Shown piece by piece: positions 24,632 through 33,387 of a stretch of DNA of 64,000 bases (the stretch's first letter is position 1; the number at the start of each line of letters is the position of its first letter). Source of the stretch: Paenibacillus curdlanolyticus YK9 (GTDB taxonomy: Bacteria; Bacillota; Bacilli; Paenibacillales; Paenibacillaceae); NCBI RefSeq assembly GCF_000179615.1, contig NZ_AEDD01000013.1, positions 186,001-250,000 on the forward strand. Direction: 5' to 3'. The notes beneath the pieces are model-generated. The model saw only the letters and a program-made list of their open reading frames with translations, ran no database searches and had not been told where the DNA came from. Position numbers and translations under genes: made by a program.

Positions 24632-27600
24632 TTAAATACTCGAGTTATTTACTCGATTAAGCAAGTTGTCTAATGCCATAGCTACTTCACTGCGTGTGCA
24701 ATTGCGCGTCGGAGCAAACTCCCCATTCTGCAATCCTTGCAGGAGTCCATATTCAGTCGCTTTTTTTACGGCGTCCTTCGCCCAGGCTGCGATCTGATCA
24801 GCATCCGTATATTCTCTTTCCTTACTCGTGAATGCATGACTGCCAAATGCGCTATATGCCCTTACTAACATAACCGCCAATTCTTGACGGGTAATTGGGG
24901 CATTCGGCATAAACTTACCGCCAACACTGCCCTGCACCAATCCTGTCTCATATGCAGCGGTTAGCTCTTCTGCATACCATGCTGTCGCAGGTACATCAAT
25001 GAACGAAGCATCACTGCCCTTGCTCTCCAGATTCAAAGCTCGTGCTACCATCGCTGCAATCTGTGCTCGAGAGCTCGTTTCAGAAGGTGCAAAGTTAAAT
25101 TCCGTCACCCCTTTGATCGCTTGCTTCGCAACCAAAGACGAAACTGCCTCGAAAGCCCAATGGGTGCTTGGCACATCTACGAAAGATTTCTCATACTCGA
25201 AGAACGCGAATGCCCCCTGCGTTGCTAGTCCGGCATAGAAACTCTTGTCATTCGTATTGTAATGCCCTCCGGCATACGCCCACTGCCCACTCTTTTTGTC
25301 ATAGACATAAAGACCGAGCAATTTACCGCTCATTTTTAACCCGTCTACACGGTAGGCAAGGTTTACGCCCGGCTCCAGGCTTTCAGTCTCGAGCGTTGTG
25401 CCGTCCTTCATCTTCAAAGTCATTTGGAGGGAATAAAAGCCCCCTTTTTGCACGAATGCTTGTGACGGAGTTCCTTTAGCCGGGTTATCAATCGGAGTAA
25501 GCTTTACCTCTAGATAAGCCCCTTCCTGCTTGGCTGCACCAGCGCACAGCTTCTTAATCGCACCGGCATTCCAGCTCAATGCAAGCGGTCCGTACTGCAG
25601 CTCTAGCTTGTTGCTTCCGAGCAGCTCGCCTGCTTCTGCAGGAATTCGTACAGACTTCATTTCGCTTGGTAATGCAATCATTACTTTGCCGCCATTCGCC
25701 TGCTGAAGCTCTTGCACTGTAACAACTTTCAGTCCATCAGCCGCTGGTGGAACCACAACTGGAATGCCTGTACCAGATGAAGAAGAATTGCCGCCAGCAT
25801 TAAAGATCTGTTGTACCGTGCCCTGTTGGGGATTGCGGTCCACTACGAGCATCGACCAATAAGAGACCGAAGGAACGTTAATGAGGATATGGTCTCCGTT
25901 CCAAGTGTAAGTTAGTTCTTTCATGGCTCCTTCATTGCCATCCGGAGTAGCCGCGTATACTTTCAGATTTGGAGCTGCGTCCTGCGTAAGCCCGAGCGCA
26001 TAATCGACCTGAATATCTTGCAGAAGCGCCGGCTCATTCGCCGCATTGCGCCAATCCGAAACCAAATGAATGAGATCATACGTTTCAAAGCTCGCATTAC
26101 CAGCATTTGTGCGAACCGTGTACCAAAGCGTATTCGCTGTTCCATCCTTGCTTGTTTGCATAGCATCGCCGTTAGCATCCTTTACGCCGATCGTTCCGGA
26201 AGTATCCACCTTGCTATCAAAGAGCAAATTTTCATAGGCAGCGAAGAACTTATAGTAATCTTTCATCGCTTCTTTCGTATTCACCGTCATTTTCTTGCTT
26301 CGGTTCGGATAATACTCGTGTGCCAGCATGTTGGGCCCTTCTTCAATCCGTTCCGCAGTGCCGATTTCAATGTGCGTGGCTCCCATTGTTGCCAATGCTG
26401 CATCCATTAACCGAACGGAAGGCTCGTTGAAATACCCGGCTGTCACGCCTCGAAGCTGAACCGTGCCCCGCTCATCGTCCGCTTCCGCCTTCAAGGTTAC
26501 GGTATGATTCCCCGCTGTCATAGCAGGAACGATGACATAGCCGTCTTCGCTGTATCTATCTTTGCTCTCGGTGCCCGAGAACCAAACTTTCAAGTCATTC
26601 CCGCCTGCATCTTTTGCCCGAACGCCATCGATATAAACGGAACGAGAGGTGCTCGCGCCAGCATTCGAGTAAGTGAAGATCAAGCTTTGCTCGCCAGTCT
26701 GCGGAATCGTCACTGGATACGTCACCTGTTGGCCAATTTCACCGAAGTTAATGACCGTATCTTTATACAGGGAAAAAGTTTCTGCTTCCCGAATGCTTTC
26801 CGCCTCATAGGCATAAGCTTCATCCGCTGGAGAGCCGCTTGTTTGAACGGTCAGCTTATCTAGCTTGATCCCATTGTCTGCCTGAGCATTCATTTTAATT
26901 TCAATGCGATTGTTCCCTTGCTGCAGCTGTACGCCGCTTGTTACGGCTGTCTGCCAAGAATTGCCCAGCGTAGGCACAAAGCTTACCGGTACGCTTTGCC
27001 CGTCGCCAACCGTTACGCTGCGAATCGCCGTCCCTGCGTTTGGCGCATTATTCTGGTACACCCAGTTCAGATCATAACTGCCAGCTGCATCTGCCGTCAC
27101 ATCGAATACAACCCGGTCATTCTCATTATTGAAATCATATACATAGCCTACCAATGGCACGACACCGCCGTCACCCTGTGCGCTGCCCGTGCTGTATTCA
27201 AAACCGCCAACAAGGATGCCCCCAACGTTAATATATTGCCCGCTAGACTCCATCTTCAGCGTCACTTCGTGCTTGCCTGCCGGAATTGCTACCGTCAGCG
27301 TCTTCGGCTGCATTGCACCATCCCAACCGCCTGATGTCCGCAGGAACGCCACATTCTGTGCCTGCTGCGCGGGCTGGCCATCGACTAGCACCGACATGAC
27401 AGGATCGTTATCGCCGTGGTATAGCACAGTAATGCTATCGACAGCTTGGGCGTTATTCACTGTATAAGTGATGCTCTGACCCGCTTGGCCAAAGTTATCC
27501 GTCTTGCTTTCGCTCTGCTTAATGCTGTTTGTCTGCGGAATATCCGCGTAGAGCGCATAATATTTATTTGCCCCGACAGTCATATATTGCAGTTTGATGC

Positions 27601-29692
27601 CCATATCATCCTTAGGGGCTGCTAGTTTGACCGTATTGTTGCCTGCAGCTAGATGCACAGTAGACATGTTTTCCCGTTTCGTGAATTTATCCCATGCGCC
27701 TGCTCCTTGAAACGCTACACGGCCTTGTTGGACATCATTCACAACGAGTTCGCGATCTACACTCTGCCAGTCAGAGGCATAACTGAACCCAAGCGGATAG
27801 TCTCCTTCAGCAGGCACATTCACGTGGAAGGTTACATAGTCGCCTTTCGTATCAAAGTTATAGACATTGCTATACTGATCGACAATGACCGTATCCAGCT
27901 TAGCATCTACCGCTTCAAAGCGTTCTTCAATCCCTTGTCCCTTTACATCAAGGCTCGCCAAATTCAACCATAGCCCATTCGTATTCAATGTTAACTTGAC
28001 GGTATTCGTCCCTGCCTCAAGCTCAAGATTCACTTTGGACCCAGATACCGGATTACCCCATCCCGTATTTGAATCAAATGCTATTGCATCTGCAGCAACC
28101 TGACCGTTTACCGTTAACTTCCCCTCTGGATACCCAGACCCGTTGCCTTGGCCATAATTTAGTGTCAGCTCGTATGATCCCTTAACGGGCGCGTTAACCG
28201 TGAAGGTAACCGCATCCGTATCCTTACGACCAAAGTTGCCGACCCACCCGTATGCCTTGGTTATACGGGATTGATAATCTGCTTCTGCCGGTACATCCAT
28301 TGCATCAGTGCCACGGGTCGTCACTCCTGTCGCCTGCTTATAGTTCATGTAGCCAGCGATGACCATCGCTTTGCCCCCGTTTTTTCCTCTCGTATCCTCT
28401 ACGACTTTCTGCAAGTCACGATATTGATTGCGATCCTGCCATATTTCACTATAATCAAAGTCTGTTTTCGTTTGTGGATTCGTAACCGCACTATAGTCGG
28501 CATTGCCGCCAACCATGTTGAGCGTAACATCGCTTTTCTTTGGATTGTTCGCTACAAGCGAATCCTTGACGGCGCCAATCAACTTATCGTAATCCAGCGA
28601 GTAATATCGTTTGTTTCCGTTGTAATCGTAAAGGAAATCATTGTCGCTAGCGCCCCATTGATCGAGATGAATCCCATCGAAGCCAAATACATTCACCGAA
28701 CGATTAAATTGTTTCGATATATACGCCTGCCATGCCGTATTTCCGGGATCCTGCAAAAACAAGGATGTTGGCTTGCCATTAACTTCAAATGTAAACCCGT
28801 TCTGATCCTTCTGCGGATTTGTTGGGTCAAGGGGGAACTGCGCTGACTTGTTATACAATCCCCATTCCGGGCTAACGCCGAAATCCGTATAATTCTCTCG
28901 GGCTGCGTAATTCATCTGATAAGCCATTGCAGCAGACCCATATTTTTGTGCCGATTCTACCTGCTGCTTGACGGACATTGGATAAAGCGTTCGCCCAAGC
29001 AGATCAGTATAATGGGTGCTAGCATTGATTTCTTCCGTAATATAATTGCCATTCCCATCCTTCAGCGGTTTGCCGTTTTCATCGGTTTTGGAATAAACCG
29101 AGACGTCGTGACGCCACATCCAATCGTAAAACTGATACCCATTCAGATAGTAATCTTGCGATAATTGCTTTAGCTTAGCATCGCTTTGCTCTGCCGTTTC
29201 ATTCGGAAACTCACTAACATACCCATAACGCGGATACCGTTTCCAATCGCTTGATACATCAATGGCAGCGGTTGCAAAATCATTCTCGCTAGCGCCATTC
29301 ACCGATGCCTTCACCAAATAGCCTGTAAAATCCCGTTCGGGCGCTTTCCATTTGACCTGCAGCTCCCCTTGTCCTTGCTTCACCGCTACCGTCTTTGCTC
29401 CACTAGCTACTAACTCATTGATTTGATAAATTTGCAAATTCAATGTTCCCGTCCAGTCCACTCGGTCCGCCAGCTTGATTGTCAGCGTGACTTCTTCACC
29501 AGGCAGATAGCGCGCTTTATCTACAGAAATTGAAGTAACCGTTTTCAACATTTCTTGCATGGTTGCTATTCCATTTGCTGCTCCAGCATGTGCGACTTGT
29601 GCATCTCCTGCGTTGCCTTGAAACGGAATCTCTCCTTGTCCCGCAGCAATGACGGATAACGTGCAGAGCAATATTGTTTTCTTCATCCCCAT
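24632..29692 (-). CDS. S-layer-anchored GH66 dextranase / cycloisomaltooligosaccharide glucanotransferase with multiple CBM35-like inserts
   Basis: This 1686-residue secreted protein has an N-terminal signal segment (residues 3-20) and an Ig-like domain (about 50-148). The GH66 barrel follows, with the nucleophile Asp344 in FDGIHLDQWG and the acid/base Glu416 in DYSEIWQD. Instead of closing, the barrel is interrupted from about residue 480 by about five tandem CBM35/CBM6-like beta-sandwiches. Barrel-end and C-terminal beta sequence resume at about 1085 (LMDAALATMGATHIEIG...SYWSMLVVDR). Three SLH domains close the protein (about 1500-1680: FVDVPSTHWAFEAV, FIDVPATAWYAEEL, YTDADQIAAWAKDA), anchoring it to secondary cell-wall polymer. 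GH66 enzymes cut dextran to isomaltooligosaccharides or cyclise it to cyclodextrans. The matching import and alpha-1,6-glucosidase genes lie upstream. Confidence 0.87.
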   Translation of the reverse strand: MGMKKTILLCTLSVIAAGQGEIPFQGNAGDAQVAHAGAANGIATMQEMLKTVTSISVDKARYLPGEEVTLTIKLADRVDWTGTLNLQIYQINELVASGAKTVAVKQGQGELQVKWKAPERDFTGYLVKASVNGASENDFATAAIDVSSDWKRYPRYGYVSEFPNETAEQSDAKLKQLSQDYYLNGYQFYDWMWRHDVSVYSKTDENGKPLKDGNGNYITEEINASTHYTDLLGRTLYPMSVKQQVESAQKYGSAAMAYQMNYAARENYTDFGVSPEWGLYNKSAQFPLDPTNPQKDQNGFTFEVNGKPTSLFLQDPGNTAWQAYISKQFNRSVNVFGFDGIHLDQWGASDNDFLYDYNGNKRYYSLDYDKLIGAVKDSLVANNPKKSDVTLNMVGGNADYSAVTNPQTKTDFDYSEIWQDRNQYRDLQKVVEDTRGKNGGKAMVIAGYMNYKQATGVTTRGTDAMDVPAEADYQSRITKAYGWVGNFGRKDTDAVTFTVNAPVKGSYELTLNYGQGNGSGYPEGKLTVNGQVAADAIAFDSNTGWGNPVSGSKVNLELEAGTNTVKLTLNTNGLWLNLASLDVKGQGIEERFEAVDAKLDTVIVDQYSNVYNFDTKGDYVTFHVNVPAEGDYPLGFSYASDWQSVDRELVVNDVQQGRVAFQGAGAWDKFTKRENMSTVHLAAGNNTVKLAAPKDDMGIKLQYMTVGANKYYALYADIPQTNSIKQSESKTDNFGQAGQSITYTVNNAQAVDSITVLYHGDNDPVMSVLVDGQPAQQAQNVAFLRTSGGWDGAMQPKTLTVAIPAGKHEVTLKMESSGQYINVGGILVGGFEYSTGSAQGDGGVVPLVGYVYDFNNENDRVVFDVTADAAGSYDLNWVYQNNAPNAGTAIRSVTVGDGQSVPVSFVPTLGNSWQTAVTSGVQLQQGNNRIEIKMNAQADNGIKLDKLTVQTSGSPADEAYAYEAESIREAETFSLYKDTVINFGEIGQQVTYPVTIPQTGEQSLIFTYSNAGASTSRSVYIDGVRAKDAGGNDLKVWFSGTESKDRYSEDGYVIVPAMTAGNHTVTLKAEADDERGTVQLRGVTAGYFNEPSVRLMDAALATMGATHIEIGTAERIEEGPNMLAHEYYPNRSKKMTVNTKEAMKDYYKFFAAYENLLFDSKVDTSGTIGVKDANGDAMQTSKDGTANTLWYTVRTNAGNASFETYDLIHLVSDWRNAANEPALLQDIQVDYALGLTQDAAPNLKVYAATPDGNEGAMKELTYTWNGDHILINVPSVSYWSMLVVDRNPQQGTVQQIFNAGGNSSSSGTGIPVVVPPAADGLKVVTVQELQQANGGKVMIALPSEMKSVRIPAEAGELLGSNKLELQYGPLALSWNAGAIKKLCAGAAKQEGAYLEVKLTPIDNPAKGTPSQAFVQKGGFYSLQMTLKMKDGTTLETESLEPGVNLAYRVDGLKMSGKLLGLYVYDKKSGQWAYAGGHYNTNDKSFYAGLATQGAFAFFEYEKSFVDVPSTHWAFEAVSSLVAKQAIKGVTEFNFAPSETSSRAQIAAMVARALNLESKGSDASFIDVPATAWYAEELTAAYETGLVQGSVGGKFMPNAPITRQELAVMLVRAYSAFGSHAFTSKEREYTDADQIAAWAKDAVKKATEYGLLQGLQNGEFAPTRNCTRSEVAMALDNLLNRVNNSSI

Positions 29693-29737
29693 AATATCCT
29701 CCTAATAATTGTAAAATTGGCTTCTTGCACGTACAAA

Positions 29738-29770
29738 CAAAGGGTATAACCGCGTAAGTTATACCCTTTG
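29738..29770 (-). terminator. intercistronic hairpin between SBP and GH66 genes
   Basis: CAAAGGGTATAAC pairs perfectly with GTTATACCCTTTG around 7 bases, followed by TTTG, 11 bases after the SBP stop. It could be a partial terminator or a 3' stabiliser of the SBP message. Confidence 0.7.
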
Positions 29771-29780
29771 CAACTACTTC

Positions 29781-31373
29781 TTATTTGCCGTTAGCCTTGA
29801 GCCAAGCGTCGAGCTGCTTCTGTGCTTCCGCAATAACTTTGCCCGCTCCCGCTGCATTTTGCTTTTCGATCATTTTCGGAATGTTAACCTCAGGATCGAG
29901 TTGGCCCGATTTGATGCCATCCGCAAATGCTTTCTGTGCTGTATCAATTGCAATCATTTCGTTCTTCACCGGCTCTGGATCAAAGATGAATCCGAAAATA
30001 CGGGATGGATTCTCAGACACCATTGCATTGAACTTCTCGTAATTCTCATATTTCTTTGGATCTTCGCCAACACGCGTATAGTTCAACATCTGGTTGCCGA
30101 TTTGCCACATAATATCATGATAGTAGCCTACATCATTGTTCGTTTTGCCTTCTGGCAATGCGATTTGCCCGTCCTTCATCACATAATGCTTGCCCTCGAC
30201 ACCAAAGTTGAATAACGTGAGCAATTTTTGATCTTTAAAGAACAGATTTAATAGCATCATTGCGCGAGCAGGGTCCTTGGATGTCTTGGAAATCGCCTGC
30301 ATGGTTGCTGTCATCTTGCCGGTTTGCAATCGGTCAACATTCAATGGAATTTGCAATACTTCGCGGCCTGCTTTCAAAGAGCCGTTCGGCGATTTCGCCA
30401 CGGAGCCGATCGACATATCTGCGATAATATCCATATCCCCAACTAGAGCAAACGCCTTGCCTGACTGGAACTTTTTCCATACGTCAAGGCCAGGAGTCAA
30501 AGCGTCTTTGTTGATATAACCGGCTTTAAACCACTTAAAGGTGAGCTTCGCTAGTTCCATATAGCGCGGAGTAGAGAACGTGTTAACAACCGTATAGTCC
30601 TTCGGATCTGTTCCCAGAACATTCACGACAGCCAAGCTGCCGACGCTATCCGTCGTCCCGGAAGAGTAGTACGCTTCAAGCGGGAAACTTGGAGCAACGA
30701 GTGGCGTTATGCCTGGCTCGTTCGCTTTGATTGTCGCCAACATCGAATCCAGTTCTTCCACCTTGCCGGATTTGAACACGCTCAAATCAAACTTATATTT
30801 ATCTACCAAAGCTTTATCGAGATAGACGCCTTGGGTTCCGCCCAATTCCTGATGCGTATGAATGCCGTATAGCTTGCCGCCGCGTTTAGCTGGCTCGTGG
30901 TAATCCTTCTCTACTGCTTCAATATCGGGTCCATATTGTGCCAACAGATCGTTCAACGGGAGCAAACCGCCTTTAGATACCTGTTGGTTATACCCGAGCC
31001 AATCCGCTGTAAACATCAGATCGAACTTCTCGCTTGAAGCCATCATTAAATTGGTTTTATCGCTCCACGCGCCCCAATCGATCGGATTCAGCTTAACGGT
31101 CATATTTAGATCGGGGTAAGTCTGCTTCAAATAGTCATTCATTGCGCTTTGCACAGTTCCAATATCATCTTGCGGCGAATCCGGATAAACCATAACAACC
31201 TCATAGGGCGATAACGACTTCGTTCCATCTGCGTTCGTTTTCGTTGTTGCCCCTTCTCCGCCTGCATTGCCATTGCCTTCGGAATTTTTGCCGCTCGAGC
31301 AACCTGTTGTTGCAAGCGCAACAGACATTAGCAGTGTCGTCAACACCATAGATGCTTTCTTGAATCGTTTCAT
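29781..31373 (-). CDS. ABC sugar transporter substrate-binding lipoprotein (LplA type)
   Basis: This 530-residue lipoprotein has a signal with lipobox LATTGC (Cys25), followed by a Gly/Asn/Ser linker. It then has a large type-II-like solute-binding fold of the LplA class that pairs with LplB/LplC permeases in Paenibacillus (VVMVYPDSPQDDIGTV, ADWLGYNQQVSKGGLLPLNDLL, KFQSGKAFALVGDMD). Long SBPs of this kind bind oligosaccharides. The gene follows the two permease genes and precedes the GH66 dextranase. With the GH13 enzyme of the same cluster, the expected ligands are isomaltooligosaccharides or cyclodextrans. Short hairpins on both sides suggest that its message is differentially stabilised, as SBPs are needed in excess. 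No ATPase gene is present; LplB/C systems usually share the housekeeping MsmX-type ATPase. Confidence 0.87.
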   Translation of the reverse strand: MKRFKKASMVLTTLLMSVALATTGCSSGKNSEGNGNAGGEGATTKTNADGTKSLSPYEVVMVYPDSPQDDIGTVQSAMNDYLKQTYPDLNMTVKLNPIDWGAWSDKTNLMMASSEKFDLMFTADWLGYNQQVSKGGLLPLNDLLAQYGPDIEAVEKDYHEPAKRGGKLYGIHTHQELGGTQGVYLDKALVDKYKFDLSVFKSGKVEELDSMLATIKANEPGITPLVAPSFPLEAYYSSGTTDSVGSLAVVNVLGTDPKDYTVVNTFSTPRYMELAKLTFKWFKAGYINKDALTPGLDVWKKFQSGKAFALVGDMDIIADMSIGSVAKSPNGSLKAGREVLQIPLNVDRLQTGKMTATMQAISKTSKDPARAMMLLNLFFKDQKLLTLFNFGVEGKHYVMKDGQIALPEGKTNNDVGYYHDIMWQIGNQMLNYTRVGEDPKKYENYEKFNAMVSENPSRIFGFIFDPEPVKNEMIAIDTAQKAFADGIKSGQLDPEVNIPKMIEKQNAAGAGKVIAEAQKQLDAWLKANGK

Positions 31374-31424
31374 GTTGTAACCCCCCTAAGAATTAGCAAG
31401 TATAATGGCCTTCTATATACTAAA

Positions 31425-31439
31425 CCGAAATAATTTCGG
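31425..31439 (-). repeat. short intercistronic hairpin before the SBP gene
   Basis: CCGAAA/TTTCGG around three bases, just after the permease stop. Too short for strong termination, it may mark an mRNA processing or stabilising site. Confidence 0.4.
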
Positions 31440-31441
31440 AT

Positions 31442-32329
31442 CTAGCCCTTCACAGCACCTACAGTCAAGCCTTTAACGAAGTACTTCTGTAGAAACGGAA
31501 ACACGAGCACGAGCGGTCCTATTGCGACCATAGCCATCGCCATTCGAATCGATTCCAGCGGCTGCGTCACATTCGCTGTATTACTATAGGCTTTGTCGGC
31601 TATAGATTGTAGAAAAGCTGCATTCATCAGTGTTTTGTTAAGCAAGTACTGCAACGAGTAGAGATTCTCATTACTTATGAACACCAAGCTTGTAAACCAG
31701 TCGTTCCAGTACGATACTACCGTGAACAAACCGATCGTTGCCATGACTGGCAAAGAAAGCGGCAAAATGATACTGAAGTACGTTCGATACTCACTTGCTC
31801 CATCAATCTGAGCGGAATCAAGCAAGGATGGCGGAATGCTGTTGGTAAAGAACGTACGCATTATAAACACATTGAAACCACTAAGCAGCCCCGGCAATAT
31901 GAGCGCCAACAACGTATCCTGCACATGGAGGAACCTCGTGTATACGAGATACCAAGGCAGCAGGCCGCCAGAGAACAGCATGGTGAAAAACACGTAAAAA
32001 CCAAGGGCATTTCTAAACGGAAAATCAATTCTAGACAGCGTGTAAGCCATCGCAGATGTAATGAATAAGCTGGCGACCACACCTACAACCGTGACAAAAA
32101 TCGTCACCCCGTAAGCACGAATAATATTGGCGGAGTCGTGAATCAAATATTGATAAGCGACCAGATCAATTTTTTTGGGCCAGAAACGATAGCCGTACGA
32201 GGCGATATCATTCTCATTCGAAATGGACACCGTCAGCACGAGCCAGAACGGGATCACGCACGCCAAACTGAAAAGGCTTAAAAATACAATGATAAACGGG
32301 TTCGTTCGCTTGTTTAACACCTCGCCCAT
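31442..32329 (-). CDS. ABC sugar permease, LplC/YtcP type
   Basis: This 295-residue inner-membrane permease has six hydrophobic helices, from IVFLSLFSLACVIPFWLVL to LVLVFPFLQKYF. The EAA loop that docks the ATPase is SAQIDGASEYRTYFSIILPLSLP (about residues 190-215). The C-terminal FPFLQKYFVKGLTVGAVKG is the standard ending of this family. It forms a heterodimeric channel with the LplB-type protein encoded 6 bases upstream and receives sugar from the lipoprotein encoded 68 bases downstream. The operon order LplB-LplC-SBP-GH66 is conserved in type with other Paenibacillus polysaccharide loci. The likely substrate is alpha-1,6-gluco-oligosaccharides, from the enzymes around it. Confidence 0.92.
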   Translation of the reverse strand: MGEVLNKRTNPFIIVFLSLFSLACVIPFWLVLTVSISNENDIASYGYRFWPKKIDLVAYQYLIHDSANIIRAYGVTIFVTVVGVVASLFITSAMAYTLSRIDFPFRNALGFYVFFTMLFSGGLLPWYLVYTRFLHVQDTLLALILPGLLSGFNVFIMRTFFTNSIPPSLLDSAQIDGASEYRTYFSIILPLSLPVMATIGLFTVVSYWNDWFTSLVFISNENLYSLQYLLNKTLMNAAFLQSIADKAYSNTANVTQPLESIRMAMAMVAIGPLVLVFPFLQKYFVKGLTVGAVKG

Positions 32330-32335
32330 CCTCTC

Positions 32336-33313
32336 CTAGAACAACGCGTTCTCTTTGCTGAATTTTCTTACGATGAAGTTGACTGAAATCACAAGCACGA
32401 ATCCTACAACCGACTGTAAAAGGCCGGCTGAAGAGGCAAGTCCCGTATCTCCCGTTACCAGCAACGCATTGTAGACGTAGGTATCGATAACTTCGGTCGT
32501 TTCCTTCAGCATCGAGGAGGCCATAGTCGCTTGATAGAACAATCCGAAATCCGCACTGAAAATTCTTCCTATCGCTAACAGCGTCAAAATGATAATAACC
32601 GGCGTGATCAGCGGAATCGTAATGGCCGTCATTTGCCTCCACTTGCCTGCGCCATCAATCTTGGCCGCTTCATAATATTCTTGGTCAATTCCGATAATGG
32701 CAGCTAGATAGACGATGGCAGCATAGCCGACTGATTTCCAAGTATTAACGATTGTCAGGATATAGGGCCAATACTCCGGCGAAGCATACCACGCTACCGT
32801 TTCTTTCCCCATCGGTTCCAATATCGATTTATTAACGAAACCGAGCTCTGGATTCAAGAAACCGAATACCAAATAGCCAACGATAACCATGGAGACGAAA
32901 TTAGGCAATATTGCGGTGCTTTGGAACACCTTCGATAACACTCGGTTTTTCACTTCATTGAGCAGAATCGCAAGAAGCACAGCAAGCACGGTGTTGATGA
33001 CTAGAAAAGCAACGTTGTACAGCAGCGTGTGCTTAATAATTTTCCATGCGTCATTGGATGCAAATAGAAACTCGAAGTTTTTAAACCCGACCCATTTGCT
33101 TCCCCATATCCCCTCGGTATAGTTCAAATCCTTAAAAGCAAGGAAAATCCCGAACATAGGGAGATAGTTGTTGATGAATAGCATGATAATCCCTGGCAAC
33201 GCTAAAATAATAAGTGCTCGATAATGCCATACTTTTTTCAGAACACTTTTTCGACGAGTATGCGTCTGGGCATTCTTTCCTACCGCTAAATCTACTGCGG
33301 CCATACGCTCCAC
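32336..33313 (-). CDS. ABC sugar permease, LplB type
   Basis: This 325-residue permease has an N-terminal cytoplasmic stretch and six membrane helices, the first being ALIILALPGIIMLFINNYLPMFG. The EAA loop is EYYEAAKIDGAGKWRQMTAITIPLITP (about residues 205-230). It is the partner of the LplC-type permease and the first transporter gene behind the YesN-type regulator gene (75 bases). The start is ATG 33313. The gene is in the same orientation as the sensor kinase and regulator upstream, the usual layout in which YesM/YesN activate the transporter operon in response to the sugar. Confidence 0.92.
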   Translation of the reverse strand: MERMAAVDLAVGKNAQTHTRRKSVLKKVWHYRALIILALPGIIMLFINNYLPMFGIFLAFKDLNYTEGIWGSKWVGFKNFEFLFASNDAWKIIKHTLLYNVAFLVINTVLAVLLAILLNEVKNRVLSKVFQSTAILPNFVSMVIVGYLVFGFLNPELGFVNKSILEPMGKETVAWYASPEYWPYILTIVNTWKSVGYAAIVYLAAIIGIDQEYYEAAKIDGAGKWRQMTAITIPLITPVIIILTLLAIGRIFSADFGLFYQATMASSMLKETTEVIDTYVYNALLVTGDTGLASSAGLLQSVVGFVLVISVNFIVRKFSKENALF

Positions 33314-33387
33314 CTACTTGTTTAGTTTTGTATGACCTCAGTATACTTCGAACGTTGTTGCGCCTCCGCCGTTTTTGTAACCTGGGT

